Shown: positions 38,901 to 53,900, numbered from the stretch's first letter. The stretch is 60,000 bases of DNA from Apostichopus japonicus (GCF_037975245.1 NC_092564.1:8345984-8405983), one strand, 5' to 3'. Notes: generated by a model not told the origin, from the letters alone. A program made the numbers and translations.

Positions 38901-41900
38901 ATTCATGGTATTACTGTAAAAATTTCTTTGCCCCACAGCCGCCCCTCCCCCCCCCCCAATATTTATGCAGCTAGTAATAAGCTGGTAACTAGCACAATCG
39001 ATTAGTGATAACAACAACTTCAGCCCCAAATCTTACATGCAAAATACAGAAGGCTGGTCACAGAATGGAAGCTATACACCGGTCCCTGAAAGTAGACAGG
39101 TGGTTTGGAACTAACACTAAACTGTCTCAAGGATTAAAACATTTGCGGTAATTGTGTCAATGAAAGCATCACACTGACATTCTACTTCTATGGATGGAAT
39201 TTTCAAACCCCATTCGAATTTTTCCCTGCCAAAAACAAGGACATTCAATTATTTTTTCGCGATACATATAAGAAAATATGGTTGCTAGGGAAAACTTACT
39301 CTGATGCCGTTCAATCCAACTGGTCCTTGTCGTCCTGGGGCACCCTGGGATCCCTGTGAGTTGAATTAAAAATCCAATTATTTTTATCTGACATGTAACA
39401 AGACCACCATGTTAAAAAATAGTCATTAGTGAGGTGTATCTTGATAAGTCAGTAGTGAGGTGTTTTCCTGATGTCAAAATTGAAGATAACCAATAGCTTG
39501 ATTTTTAAAATGTAAAGCTGTTTAAATGTAACAACTGGTGTAACTTTAAGAAGAAAATACATTTGACTTGAGTAACTACCGACAGATGTTCTATCAACTG
39601 GTTAAAGTATATTCCCTGACTTAATACAACTGTTAAATCAATAGAATAATGACTTGAGTTATTTACATAACTTAAACCTACCTATGACTTGGGTTTACTT
39701 TAGGAAGTTTTAATCTATGAACTTAATGACTTGGGTGATGTACATATATTTTTTAGGTCTTCTTAGATAAATGCCTTTCAGAAAGTTGAATCCTTTCAGA
39801 AAGTTAAACCTGTTGGTTACATGACTTAAATGTCTGACACTAGTTAGCTGTATAGACTAATGACTTGGGTAACTTACAGCATCTCCTGTTGGTCCCTTAG
39901 ATCCAGCTGGGCCTGGAAGTCCATCAGGTCCCTGAAGGTGACAAGAACAGGGAATCATTATCAACAAACCATAAAAATGAGATTAAAAAATCATTTATGG
40001 GTAAGTATCACCAAAATGCTCTTACAATAGCCTGACTGACATGAAACCAATGAGCATAAGGAAAACCTATTTCAAAACAGACCTCCAAAGAGACTCCCCA
40101 CTAGAATAAACATCTGCACAGGAGAAGAAAGCATCAACATCACTAAAATTAATTTAGAAAAGCCTCTCATATTAATTCATATTTCAAGCTTAATTATGAG
40201 CTAAAGATGGGACTTACAGTAGCACCAGCATCACCATCTTGACCGGCAACACCTTGGATTCCACGATCACCCTATATGACACACAGGTGAAGAAAATGCG
40301 ATGTTAAATTAGGAAGGAATTAGAAAACAAAAAAATCCAAAGATTCCACATGAAATGGTCATTAACGATTTCCAATATACTAAGCTAAAAGCTTATCATT
40401 GGACTGAGCTGTTTGACATAGAAGTTAGTCAAACTGGTAGACTACAATTGCCTCACAACACAATTCACCAATGGGTTATCTATTAACAGGCCATTACCCA
40501 TCAACTTACCCACCAAATAGTACTTTCAACAGGTAAGCTAGCCTTTCCTACCTCATATTTCCTCTCATGAATCTCATATGTGTGTGTATGACACATTTAT
40601 GACCGGGTTCATCGGCTAAATACCGTTTAGTTACAGGAGTAAGGTCATCATTGTATTATGACGATTAAAATGACTCGAGTAGCATATTCCACCTTTGACA
40701 AGTCCACTGGTTCTAGTCGGTGTACCACCTTGATGATAATCATCTGCCCTTTGTTACAAAACTTGAATAAAATTTGGTTAAAACTGGTTAAAAAATAACA
40801 AAACGAGCAGATACTTACACTGACTCCCTGGTTACCCTGGCGTCCACGTGGTCCTCGGAATCCTGGGAAACCCATATCACCAGTTGCGCCAGCTTCACCT
40901 TGAGGACCGACGGCACCCTATGTTGCAAAGAAGAACCAAAACCCATCTCAGAATTTAACTGCTCTTGATTTGATTTCAAACATTTAACAAACCAGTCCAC
41001 AGACTTGTACAGCACTTCCTCAAGTAAATCAGTAGGACACTTTCATATGTTCACAACTAATTGCACCGCATGAGATGAGGAAAGTGTTGATCTTCCCCTT
41101 CTTGCCCTCCCCCCCAACCCCCCTCCCCATTCCCTCTTCTCCATCCCTCTCTCCTCCTTTCTTCTACACTTACAAGCCACTGCAGTTTCATAGCATATCT
41201 TTTCTGTTGTTAAACACATGCCACTTAAATATGTCTAAGAAATGTACAAGGAAACATCTGGAAATGACAAAATAAACCCGCCAAAACACCCATACAAAAC
41301 CCATATCATTAGTTCTTAACTTACCACTCCACCTACAGGTCCAACAGCACCAGGCATACCAGGAATACCTTGAACACCCTACAGAGAAGAAAAGAACCAT
41401 TATTGTTACTGAGCAAGCGTTAGTTAGGGAATAGGTGGTAGTGCTGCATATAGCTGTACCAGATAAGGAGGGGTACCAGATAAGGAGGGGATGTGAGGGG
41501 GGGTGGATAGTATCAAGTCAACTGAAATGGGGGTATTGCATCACATACATTTTAGGGAAAAGATTGTATCAAGTAAATCAAAAGGGGAGGGTTGTATCAC
41601 ATGTATTTAAAGGGAGAAGATTTTATCAAGTATTTTGAAGGTGATGGATTGTTCCAAGTACATATATATATATATTCACTAACAAAACAAAAGACAATTG
41701 ATATATAGCCTGCTAAGGTGTGATCAGAATAGTTTCCCACACTGACACACAACAGGGACAGAGTGGCAAAAAGTCTTTAACAGTGAGACTGTCCAATTCT
41801 GAGAACTAAATATATGACAGTTCCTCTCTTTGCTTTCACCATGAACTAAATGTGTTATAGTTCCTCTCTGGTTTCACAATGAACTAAATATGTAACAGTT

Positions 41901-44900
41901 CCTCTCTTTGCTTTCACCATGAACTATATGTGTTATAGTTCCTCTCTGGTTTCATAATGAACTAAATATATGACAGTTCCTCTCTTTGCTTTCACCATGA
42001 ACTAAATGTGTTATAGTTCCTCTCTGGTTTCACAATGAACTAAATATGTAACAGTTCCTCTCTTTGGTTTCACAATGAACTAAACATGTAAGAGTTCCTT
42101 TCAATGGCTTCACAATGAGTTATACATGTGTCAGTTCCTTTCTGTGACTTCACAATGAATTAAATGTGTCATAAAGTTGCTGTAAAGTGACATTAAATGT
42201 GTAATAAAGTTAATTTGTGACATCTCTATGAATTAAATGTGTCATAAAGTTCCTTTCTGTGACATCAGAATGAATGAATTAAATGTGTCGTAAAGTTAAT
42301 TTCTGTGACTTCACAATGAATTAAATGTGCACTAAAGTTCATTTTCTGTGACTTCACAAATGAATTAAATCTTTACTAACCTGATCACCAACATCGCCAT
42401 CAAATCCTGGACGGCCATCAGCACCCTGTAGGATGGAATTTTTCAAGAGAAAGTAAATGCTGTGTCACAGTATTTGTGTAAAATAACTTTCATCCACAGT
42501 CTTGTTTATAAATGTTTATACAGTGATTAATGTTTACCCACGCACACTGAGCGCTACCGACTAGTCACTACTGGATATATGTGTACATACCGTTGGCTAG
42601 TAGTGGATATCTCTGGATATCTCTATGGATATCTCTATGAAAACTGACGATCGTGACACGTGGACTATAAATCTTAACGATACTTTTCCCAGTTTTTCCC
42701 TTCAAGTAGTATTTCTTAGATGAATTTGTTACCATTGTCGACATACTATTCCATATCTGAACTCCATGACAACTTACCTCTGTTAGCATGACTCAGTCAT
42801 GTTTAATATCTAACAATGAAAGGGAATCCCTTGGGGTGGGGGTGGGGGGAGTCGAAAACTTCCAATTTGCCATTTAAATGTGACTATACCGACACATCTC
42901 TGATAAACTATAATTGGTATTGCAATGTTGACAATCGAGTAGATTCAGCAATTTCTTGCTGATAATGATTAATTCGGTGAAGATGTACTACATCTAGGAA
43001 GTTGTCATGGTTTTGTACAACATCAATCTTATTTTTCTGTAGTACAAGATATACAGTAGATCTGGTAAAATTGTGGATGAAATGCAAAGAGTTGCTCTTT
43101 AACTTGTAAATTATTAGATGTTAGAGGAGAAAAACATTCACAAACTTACAGGAGCACCAGTTGTTCCAATGGCACCACGGTTTCCTCTTTCGCCTGGTGC
43201 ACCCTGGATACCTGTAGTACCTTGGTCACCGGTGTAGCCAGCATCACCCTGTGTTACAAGAGAATAATCAAAAATAATTTGTTTTTTCTTTTTTCCATAG
43301 CAACTTTGCTTTTGTATGCTGTGTGACTTTATATAACTAATTATTGTAACATTTTGTATTAAGAAATTATCAATGGGTTTTCTTACATCATCAAAGATTG
43401 TCTAATTTCATTGAATAAAGAATATATCCCTCCTGGTCAAAAAGTTAATCATTTTTCCCACTGATATTTTAATGGTTTGCAAGCAACGATACCACACACC
43501 ACCAATAACCAATATTATCAAGCAAATCATTCAAACCAATAGGACTACCATGTAAGAACTTTTTACAGACATTTATACAACAACATAATTTTAAGAATTT
43601 TTGAAACAAATAACTGTAAAATGATTGAAGGGTCAAAACATGATCAAAAAGTCTATATGCCAGGACTGACAAGAAGAATGAAGGAGATGCAACTACGAGT
43701 CAACAAAAAAAATTACCTTGGCACCCTGTGGGCCAGATGGACCTGGACGTCCGATGCTTCCGGCTGGTCCAGCAATTCCGGTGGCGCCAGTAGCTCCATT
43801 TGCTCCATTTTCGCCCTGTGTAAATGAAAACAAAAACAAGAAAAAATTTCTTAGGACAATTTCTTAGGGATGTGGAACTGTCTCTTCACATCTGAGACCA
43901 AATATATATCATGCCTTTTTCATTTTAAGTCTTTGAAAGCAGAGTTATGTTGAACACTTATGACTGTTCATATCATTGTGTAAACAACACACAACACCCA
44001 AAATTATAGAGAACTACTATATTGAACACTTATGTCTGTTCACATGATTGTGTAAACAGCACAGAACACCCAACATTATAAGGAACCACCATATGACAGC
44101 GTCCTCCTGCGTTAGAACATTCAGTCTGGCATGCAGCCAGAGTAATTCCATTCTTCACAATTTTGTGATTTCGTCTTTCACATTTGCTGAGATAATTTAC
44201 TCGATGTGCCTCACATTTAAAAACAAGGATCATAGCCACAAATAGCTTACCTGAAGGCCTTGAGCTCCTTGCCTACCACGCTCACCTTGGTTACCTTGAG
44301 ATCCCTGTATGCAAGAAAGAAGATGAAGAAGACAGATGTTGTTAAACAAAATGCTTGATATTCCTTTCTCTGTTTTCTCTTTGGAGAGTGTCCTTGCTAT
44401 TGCTCTTGGTTGGACATCTTCCTCCTAGGCTCCTCTTCTGAGACACATCTGCCGAAACAGTTTCACCATTCTACTTATACGTTTGGTGACTGTCGAAACA
44501 GAACTTGGAAACATTCGCGCGATGGTGGTGGATATCTGGACAGGATTTGGCAGTATTTGACAGAAGATGTGGAAAGGATAGAATCTTAGAAGCAAGTGGG
44601 ATGGGAGCAATCAAAAATCACTTTAATTACATTGATTTTTAACCTAGTGTAAAGGAATATGGAGCCAAACAATATGAATATCTTTGAAGAGTTTCTGAAT
44701 TTCTCTTTCAACATCCTTTATTCATACTTACATCGTCACTTCATCATCAATGGATATTTCTCTTGAATTCTTAGTCAAGACATCAATACTATGCGTGTGT
44801 TTTACTGGAATGAATTAAAGACTAGGATAACTTACAGCAGCTCCTGCTGCACCAGCAGCACCCCTTGCACCATCAGTACCACCAGCACCACGTCGACCGG

Positions 44901-47900
44901 TGTCACCCTTGGAACCTCTGGCACCTGGTAGTCCCTGTAAAATCAAGAAGCTGCTTGGATCAACAGAAAGGAAATATGAGTACTCACACACAAAGAAGCT
45001 TTGAGTACTCACACAAATGCACTGGGAGCATTTCCTAGTAGTTCCTCTTGAATTCTGTCATCTTTAAAATTGACTGACATTTCCTTTCTCTTCCTCCAAC
45101 CAAACCCCTCCCCTCCCCCCCCCCCCTCCTCCAGTCACTTCCTTAAAATAACATTTTCAAAGTGAGTTTGAAAGTTCACACTAAGTATGAAACCTGCATA
45201 AATGTAACAGTAATACTAATGGGAAAACTATTCAGTTGCCTTTAAGCTTGGGAAAAGCTAATAATGTCAAGGTATTTCTCTGTACGGAATTAAAAAGTCC
45301 TCTTTTGGAAAATTAAAAAAGGAAAACACAAGTAATAAAGGAACAAAGAAATTCATTGAACAGAGGCTGAACATTTATATTCAAAGGTTGTCCTGCTGGA
45401 CAGTGGTTGCTACATTTATAAAGTATTCTTTTTTATTCACTTCTAAGATTTTAAAAGTAGAATGTTTTATAATCTAAAACAAAAAGGTAATCGTAGAGAT
45501 TCTTACAGTGAAACCTTTGTGTCCTCGTGCTCCAGGAGCTCCTGGGCGTCCATTGTCACCAGGGGGACCCTGGGATCCTGGTGATCCTGGGCTGCCTATG
45601 GCACCATCACGACCCTATCAAAATAGCAGAGATACATAAGCATCAATATAAAAATATGTACCTTTCAACTTGTATTATTTATTATCCAAATATAAAATGC
45701 TGATTTTTCCGGATTTATGCAAACAAACATTGGACCGATGTCTTTTACAGCTTACTCTCAGGGCAAAATTTTTGCAAGATGGTTTAATCGTCTATCTGAT
45801 TTTTATTATTTTTTTTCTTTTTATGTAATACATCTAAATAGACTATCATTTTGCTTTGGTAATTTAATGGACCTATTTAAGGCATATAATCATTTCTCAT
45901 ATTTATTAATAAAAAAATTAAAAATAAATAAATATTTATTTCCAGGTCTTACATGAAATACTAGTTATATTCTTCATTGATTCTGTACTACTTTGTTGCA
46001 TCTTCCATTTGTAACTAATTTGCCAAAAAAATTGCCACATTGGAAAGTTTACATATGTTTAATGCTCCCATGAGATTCATATCTACACTAATATGATGCA
46101 CTATCCATTAATATCCCTCAATTTATGGATAGTCTTTCCTGTCACAAAATCTAGAATTCCCCACCCCCCCTCCCGCCCCCCTCCCACCCCCAATCAAGGA
46201 AGCAAACAAAACAGACACCTCAAATTATCACTTACATCTGCGCCGTCTTCACCCTGATCACCACGTGGGCCTTGATGTCCAGAAGGTCCCTGATGGAAAA
46301 AGTTAAGAGAATTTAAAGGTAACATGACATTGCTTCTAAATTCCATACTACAACAGTGATACCATTAATGAAAACAATGACAACGATATGCAAATCTGTA
46401 AGTTATGATTGCAAATGTCTATCAAATAGACATATAACCAGTGTGTGTAGAAAAAGAGAGCTAAAACAATGCTAAAACAATGCAACATCTAGATTTGTGT
46501 AATGGTTCTACACATTTTAAAAACACCAGTTTCCTTCCATAGACACCTAAAAAGTTTGGTTCTTGTATCACAGGTGAGGAATTATTGATGATTGAACATT
46601 ACAACCATCAACAAGATTACATAATTAACATATTTTAGACTAGTTTGATCTCTTTACCTGTGGGCCTGGTTCTCCTGGTGGTCCTGGGGGTCCTTGAAGA
46701 CCATATGGTCCCTGTAAGGAATAAATGATTTTTTATTATTCAAATATCGATAAAATCCTAGAGTCTAAACATAGATTTTCCCACTTTTTTCAGAGAAAAA
46801 ATTACATTTGTTCTGCACATCTGTCATCACCAATTCTCTCTTTACAAATAATAATTTCAATGGTCTGTAGCATGCAGTTTATAACAAGATCAGGTCGCAA
46901 TGAAAAAATGCTGTTTTAAGAGTAGATTTTGTTTGCGATTGATAGGAATTTCAATGTTTCATGAGCAACATAAAATCAAGAAACCCTTGAAACTGCTACA
47001 GAAAAATGTGAGTGCTAAATTAATCCCAAAGGGTGGGTGGGGCAATAAGTTAAAAAAAAGTAAGTTCATTATTGGTATAAAATTCAATGAATTTAAATTT
47101 CACTTCTGTCAGTTTTAATCCCTACACAATCTGGTATATTATACGAGATACCGGTCGCTTCAAAATTAGCAAAAAAATAAACAAGTGTTACCAAACGTAC
47201 CCTTTCGCCCTGGCTACCTCGGTAACCTTGTGGTCCTGGATTGCCCCTCTGTGGAATGAAGAAGATAACAAAAACAGGAATGAATTTCAAATATCATTAG
47301 AGATAGTATCATTTATACTGTTTGCAGCAAATGACAATGATTCTTTTTCAGGATCCAATATTCCAATCACTTTCCTTTCGTTTCTAGCTGTGTAGTAGAA
47401 TATGTACTTGTATATTCTAGTAAGAAATCTGTAAAGGATCATCTAAAAATTCAGACCGTCCCCACAACACACACTTGTGTCTTAGCTAATCCAGGATATC
47501 TTGTTCCCCACCTCCCCCCCCCCCCCCGCAGTGTACACACTGCCTGGAAAATTATTCTAAGATATGCTTACCACCAGATTTGTTGGTAGACCATAGTTTC
47601 CGGCTCCAGCAATTGGTCCTTTGTAGCCACTAACTTGTCCGTATGAAGCGCCGGCTGCGATCTGGTATGGAGAGAAACGAAGTGGGAGAGTTTGATCAAA
47701 TGAAATTTAGTAATGAATATTTTCCTTCCTTGTAGTAAACTGGAAATGCTTGACAAATGCAAAGTTTCAGAAAGTATGGCTGCATTCATATAACACCAAG
47801 GACCATACATACCCAAAGGAATGAAGTAATTTTATACACACTCCCACCTCCCCACCACTAACCTCCCCCACCTACCCACCACTAACCTCCCACACCCTAC

Positions 47901-50900
47901 CCACCGCTGTTCTCCAAATACTCTGTCGGGTGGTTTTCGATGACTCGTTATCTTTGTGAATTTAATTTCTCTGTCTACATTCTCTACAAACAAACTTCAA
48001 ATGGATAAACATTGCCAAACCTCAAGAAAATAGGAGAGAGAAAAAAAAAGGAGCGCTTGAAGATTCCCAGTAACTTAAATGATCAGATCTTTTATCATCA
48101 GGATTAAAGATTTTAAATGCTCAAACTGACATTTGGGAAGGGGAGAGAGAGAGAGACGAAGTAGATGGGAAGGGGAGGGGGAAGGAAAGGGGTACTGGTG
48201 ATGGAAGCATTTTTCAAATGAAATGAACTTACCTCTCCTGGTGGGCCAGGTGGACCAGGTGGTCCAGGAGGTCCAGGAGTACCATCATTTCCATCACGAC
48301 CTAGTGGTCCCTAGTTTGGAGAAAGGTACAAATGGAAATGTGTACGGGGGCAAACAGCATCATTGGACAGTTTAAAACATAGGTCATATCTGTTCTACAC
48401 CTCACAGCTTTAGTGATTACTTGGCAATGCAAGAGAGTGGTGTGAGTTAAAGCAAGCTTTGACCAGAGTAAACATGAAAACTTTGGGGCAAACGAACAAG
48501 CACGTTTAATTCTAGTTTAATAGCTGTGTTCTTGTATCGAATTGGCTTCAAAAGTAGATGAAAAACTTAATCTGTTACATCAGCCCACTAAATTGAAAAG
48601 AAAACAAGGGGGGAATTTCTGTAAAATTCTTGGAAAACAGTATCTTCTGTACTTCAAGGAAATAGTTGATAGTTTGTGCTCATGGGGAGTCATGTAGTCA
48701 TTGTAAAAGCAAACATCTCTTTACAGTTGGAATGAATTTATTGCACACTGTGTGGATCATAGCACAGAGTTATAAGCTCAGTCGATATAAAGCTCGAAAG
48801 TATTGAACCGTTGTCAAATACGCTCGGGAGTCAAATCATCCTCACTCGTGCTCCAATTTTCAAGGCTCTGTTTAACTGCCACCCTCCAAGCTTTTGTCCT
48901 ATTCTCTAAGACAATGAATTTTTCTAACCTAACACTCCTCACTCAATGTCTGGAAATCAAATCAGCGATTCGGAACTACCTCCAGGAGAGTTCTCTTTTC
49001 AAAACTCTTCGAGCGATACTTTTTTAGCAAATGTAACATTTGTGGACACTTATTGACAACCTTTAAAGATGACTGAAGCTATTTTGACTTATTCTTGTAC
49101 AGAATTAATAGAATTAAGAAGGCAGAAAGAACAGTTCTGACCTCAAGTTTTTCCTTATTCCATTTTATTATCTCTTGAATGTAAAATCCTTGTCTACATG
49201 CTCTTTTAAATAAATGTTAGTACCAGTTTTCTTGTACTTACGGGTAAACCTTGCATACCGGTTGGTCCACGATAACCTGGTTCACCACGGTTTCCCTGAG
49301 CAAAAAAGACAAACAAAAAGAATTCAACAATGTGTCTTTCACATCATAGTCGTCATGTGAATAGAAAAGGGTGGGTTAGCTGACAGTTATACTATTTGGA
49401 AACAGCACTAAAGACGTTTCTTGGTTTACACGACATAAAACTTTCGCACTTGTGTGCCGCCAAAAATATCGGCCATATGTTTTATTCCAATATTCCATGA
49501 TTTCATTGACATATACAGCAAACTCCATGTAAGCAGCCAATTATCGCCCCATATTTTTATTCCAGATTTACAGATGCACTTAACTAGTCAATTAGTGATA
49601 TGACGAGTACATGGTAATGTACTTGCGATACAAATTCAGATTGAGGAAAAATTTTGCAGAACATATATATATATATATAAAGGGTGGAATTTATATGAAA
49701 CAACTTTGACATTGCCATTTTTATGCCATTCAGAGTTTTCGTTAAGACACACAGACCGGGATTCCACTTACCAAGGCAGTTTCACACTTGACAAGCATTT
49801 CACTGACACTCTTTGAGACTACTACAGAGGCTATAGGATATCATTTCCATAATTACAAGGTACTCTTTTATGATATTCCACTTTAATCAACAAAATGACT
49901 CACAGGCTCTCCATATGGTCCATGGGGTCCTGGTGGTCCGATCAGAAGGCTGTAATCCTGACAAAAACAAGTAAAGCAAATGTTATCACCAATCTTTTCG
50001 TCATCTTGTAACTGTATCACTGTATTTTATGCATATATTAACTAAATCAATGGGGCTTATCACAGGGTATAGGATTTTTATGGAAATTCAAAAGTTGGTT
50101 GGGGTTTCATACGGTTTGTTGATTCTTCGAGACAAATGACAAAATCTGAAAAGTGTTACTCTCCGTGCGTGACTGTTCCATTTTTTTAAATCCTTTGAAA
50201 GGAAAAACAGATGAAGAACTACCAAACTTTAACCCTGCATACCGACTGAAGAAAGTAAATTTTTGTCTACTTACGATGTAAGCCGGATCTCCTGGGTCTC
50301 CTGGTGGTCCCATAGCTCCTGGGATCTAACAAAAACAGAAGCCAATTTATTTGGTATCATTAAACAAAATCATGCCAATAAAATGTACTACTAGTGCAAT
50401 AGGAAGAGTACTAAGCAATGTATTCTTTCAAACTTATATTGGAGGCATATTTTAAATACCATTGTCAGTTTACCAATTACAAATGAATGACAAACATTCA
50501 TTGCACAATTTGTACAATAGTTCCCAAATGTGTAAGGAAAAAAAATCTTTTGCCAAAAACTCTTTAATATGTCAAATTCAATAGGGGTGCTTTAACATAC
50601 TTTAGTCTGTTTCATGGAAATAAAAAGGAAGACCTTTAAAACAAGATCCCCCCCCCCTCTTTCCATTAACAACTTTTTATGATGGCAGAACCTACCAGCC
50701 AATAACAATATGGATGCATCATAACGTTAACAGATATTAAGCAACAGTAAGGTCATATTCTGGAGAGCCGGAATTTAAGAGCTATGCTGTACTCATGGAG
50801 TGAAACTTGTACTGTTATAATTACTATCATGAATAAAACACAAACAAAACTTCTCAAACAAAACATTAAAACAGAATACTGAACACTCACCAGTTCTGGG

Positions 50901-53900
50901 GCTGAATACAGAAGAGAAGCAGAAGAAATTTGTTCAGTTAATGAGCATAATTCATAAAACATCATTCTTTAAAACATTTTGAAAAATGACCTGAAAAAAC
51001 CTCCACAAGTCAAATGTTTTTTTTTTTGCATTATAAAAATCCTCTTGAAATTCATCTATGGTCACACATAAAAAGCAGCCAAATAAAAAAATACATACTC
51101 ACCAAAACCTAATGAACTCCAAGTTGCACATGAATATGCATTTACTACCTTAATGAACATTTTTCAGTATTTTTTTTAAGGTTTTTTTTTTTTAAATCTG
51201 GTTGTCTTCTTTTTCATTCTCTTTAATGAAAAGATTTGACATGGATTCACACTGCTCTTTTCAAACAACATTGAGAGCAAGGACTTTGTTACACATTGAG
51301 ATCAAATTTCTCAAAATTTGTGTCATATGCAAATACATTTGATGCATACTTGGAGTTCCTCACCATCTGTCCTCTTGATGGACTTACAAAAAGAGAAACT
51401 TCACTACACTCAGTTGGAGCACAGCGCAGGGGAAACTTACGACGTTTACATTCCAACATTTTACAGTCAAGCATAGAATCTGGCCTTGAGCCTGCCAGAG
51501 TAAAGTCTGTAGAGGGGTTATCCCCTCGAGCAATTTCAACACAGAGGTACGGAGAAGAATCGCACTTCAAGTCATCAACCTCAAGTAGAACGGCCATGTT
51601 GTTGAATCCCAACTTCTGTCCGCTCTCCAGAGGAGTACTGGACTCCTGGGGTGTCAAGATCTGCTCATCGAGGACATTTTTGGGTCCTTCACCGATCGGG
51701 CTGGAGCTCAAGAAGGTGGTCAATTTCCAGAGGTCGTTGCCATCCACCTCACCACCAGATGGGTTGGAGTATGAGTCAACATTGATGGTGATCACATTGT
51801 TCTGGCCGGTAATAATCTCATTGGAAGAGTCTATGTTCAGCGTGGTGGTGTCGATCATTATACCTGGTGGAGGAGGAGGAGGAGATGAAGTGGGGAACTG
51901 AAGACATGTGAAGTAATACGGGCAAGGAACGCAGTTTATTTTACGACATTAAGCAGCCCACATGTCCATGCCAGAGAAGCTGACTGCCTTACGACTTACA
52001 TGTCACGTCTTTTCAGAATCGGGTACAAAGAGCCTTGACCATGAACACGATCGCCACTGTAACCCTATGTAATAACCCTATGCTAACAACTGGCGAGTTA
52101 GGACCCATATGCCATTTGTATTTAACCATTGTCTATAAACCATGTAGCAATGTGGTGGGAATAACATGTGGTACGGTCACGTGGCATTCCTAACTGCAGA
52201 CTGACCGGGTACATTTATAAATTACCCTTACCTTTACAGTCCACTGCAAAACTAGCAATTGCGGCACTTTCGTCTGGTTTGGTCTCAAACTCAAAATCTG
52301 GTTCTGCCTTGGCGTTCTTTTTCAGATGAGCACAGAAATATTTAACTTCCTCACAGTTGAGACCGGACATGTCAAATTCTGTATCCACCGCACCGAGAGA
52401 GACATCCTGGCCCTCATAGACGTCCCGATCCATCTGCGACTGCTGTAGATTGTTCTGGGTTTTGGGGTTGTGCTTGGTTCCCGAGCAGTCCTCCGTGGTA
52501 CTGCCCCAGGTATCTAGATCCCACAGATCATCACCGATAGCCTTTCCGCTCTCATCCTTATCTGTGACACCTGTCAGACTGAACAGTACCCTGTTGGTGG
52601 GGTTACCTTCTGTGACCGTGATGGTACCATATGGTTGCACCTCCAACTCAGTGACGACAATAGCTGCAAGGACAAAATCAGTAGAATTTAAGTTAATATG
52701 TTCTTCGATCCTTAAAAAAATATCACAGAACTATACCGAATAAAAGAAAATGTGTATGAACTTTATAGTTTATACTTGCGAGGAAAACCTGGATCGTTAA
52801 TAAAATAGATAGACGTTTCAAACACCAGGTAGGATATCATATGACAGGGTAAAGATTCTAGAGTAAAATTTTCAATCCAAAGTAAGAAAGAATTTGATAC
52901 AACCCACATGGCTACTTTAAGGTAGACGGTGTCAAACCTAGAACAGATCTCCCAAACTATACATAATTCAATGAAATATCTAGCCTATTTCCCCCCCCCC
53001 CCCCAACAACAAAAAAACTGTAAGACAGATCCAAAACAGAGAAAAATGCCTATACATAGCTCTGCTTATATTGTCCTAGAAGACAAGCCACAGGCTTCTT
53101 TCTTCTTCTCTAGTTTATTAGAAGAACAAGGTTACCCAAAACTTTAGTGGCAAGTCAAACTTTCGATATTTCCACTTACGTTTCTCGCACTCCTGTTCGA
53201 TACATTTGACTAATACATCTCCGCCTCCGGAGACTTCAAATTTAAAATCGGGATTGGCTCTCTGTCCCTTGGCGAATTCCAGACAGACGAATTTCATATC
53301 CTCTTCACAGCCGAGTCCGGTCAGATCGACCTGAGTGTTCACGTTGTCCAGTTTGAGAGCTTCGCCTGGTTCCAAGTCGGTGCTAGACGAAGAACGAGTC
53401 AGGATCTGTGGATCGTAATTTGACTTGACCGAACCTATTTCATCGGGACTGGTGAAGAAACCGACCCTCCACAAGTTGTTTCCGTCGGCGCCTGCCGACG
53501 TGTACAAGGTCGATAGGTCAATGTCGAAAGTGACATCATCTGGTACTCCAGGAACGATCTTATCAAACTCAATATCAAAGTCGAGATCGGTTGCAATAAC
53601 ACCTGAAGATGACCAGAAAGAAAAACAAATGAGAGATGAGAGATAACTTGACAAGTCTGACGAGTCAGATGAATCAAAACTGAGCAGATGAGTAACCAAG
53701 CACTGTACTACTAAAGAGGGGGAACAAGAGTCAACTAAAGGTGAAATTCATTTGCAAGCTATTGCCAAGTCCCCAAAAAACAATTATATCTGTGATTATC
53801 TTTTCAATCATTTAGAAAAAGGAGCTTTCTCTTTTTTCTTTTTCTTTTTTGCGGTGGGGGGTTAGCTAAGGTAAACTTATAGAAGGAAGACTATGTCCAA

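Noticed and set aside
51296-51901. 201-codon open frame on the plus strand
   Set aside because: It is the antisense of SURF module A, whose coding strand is established by cysteine pattern and splice sites.
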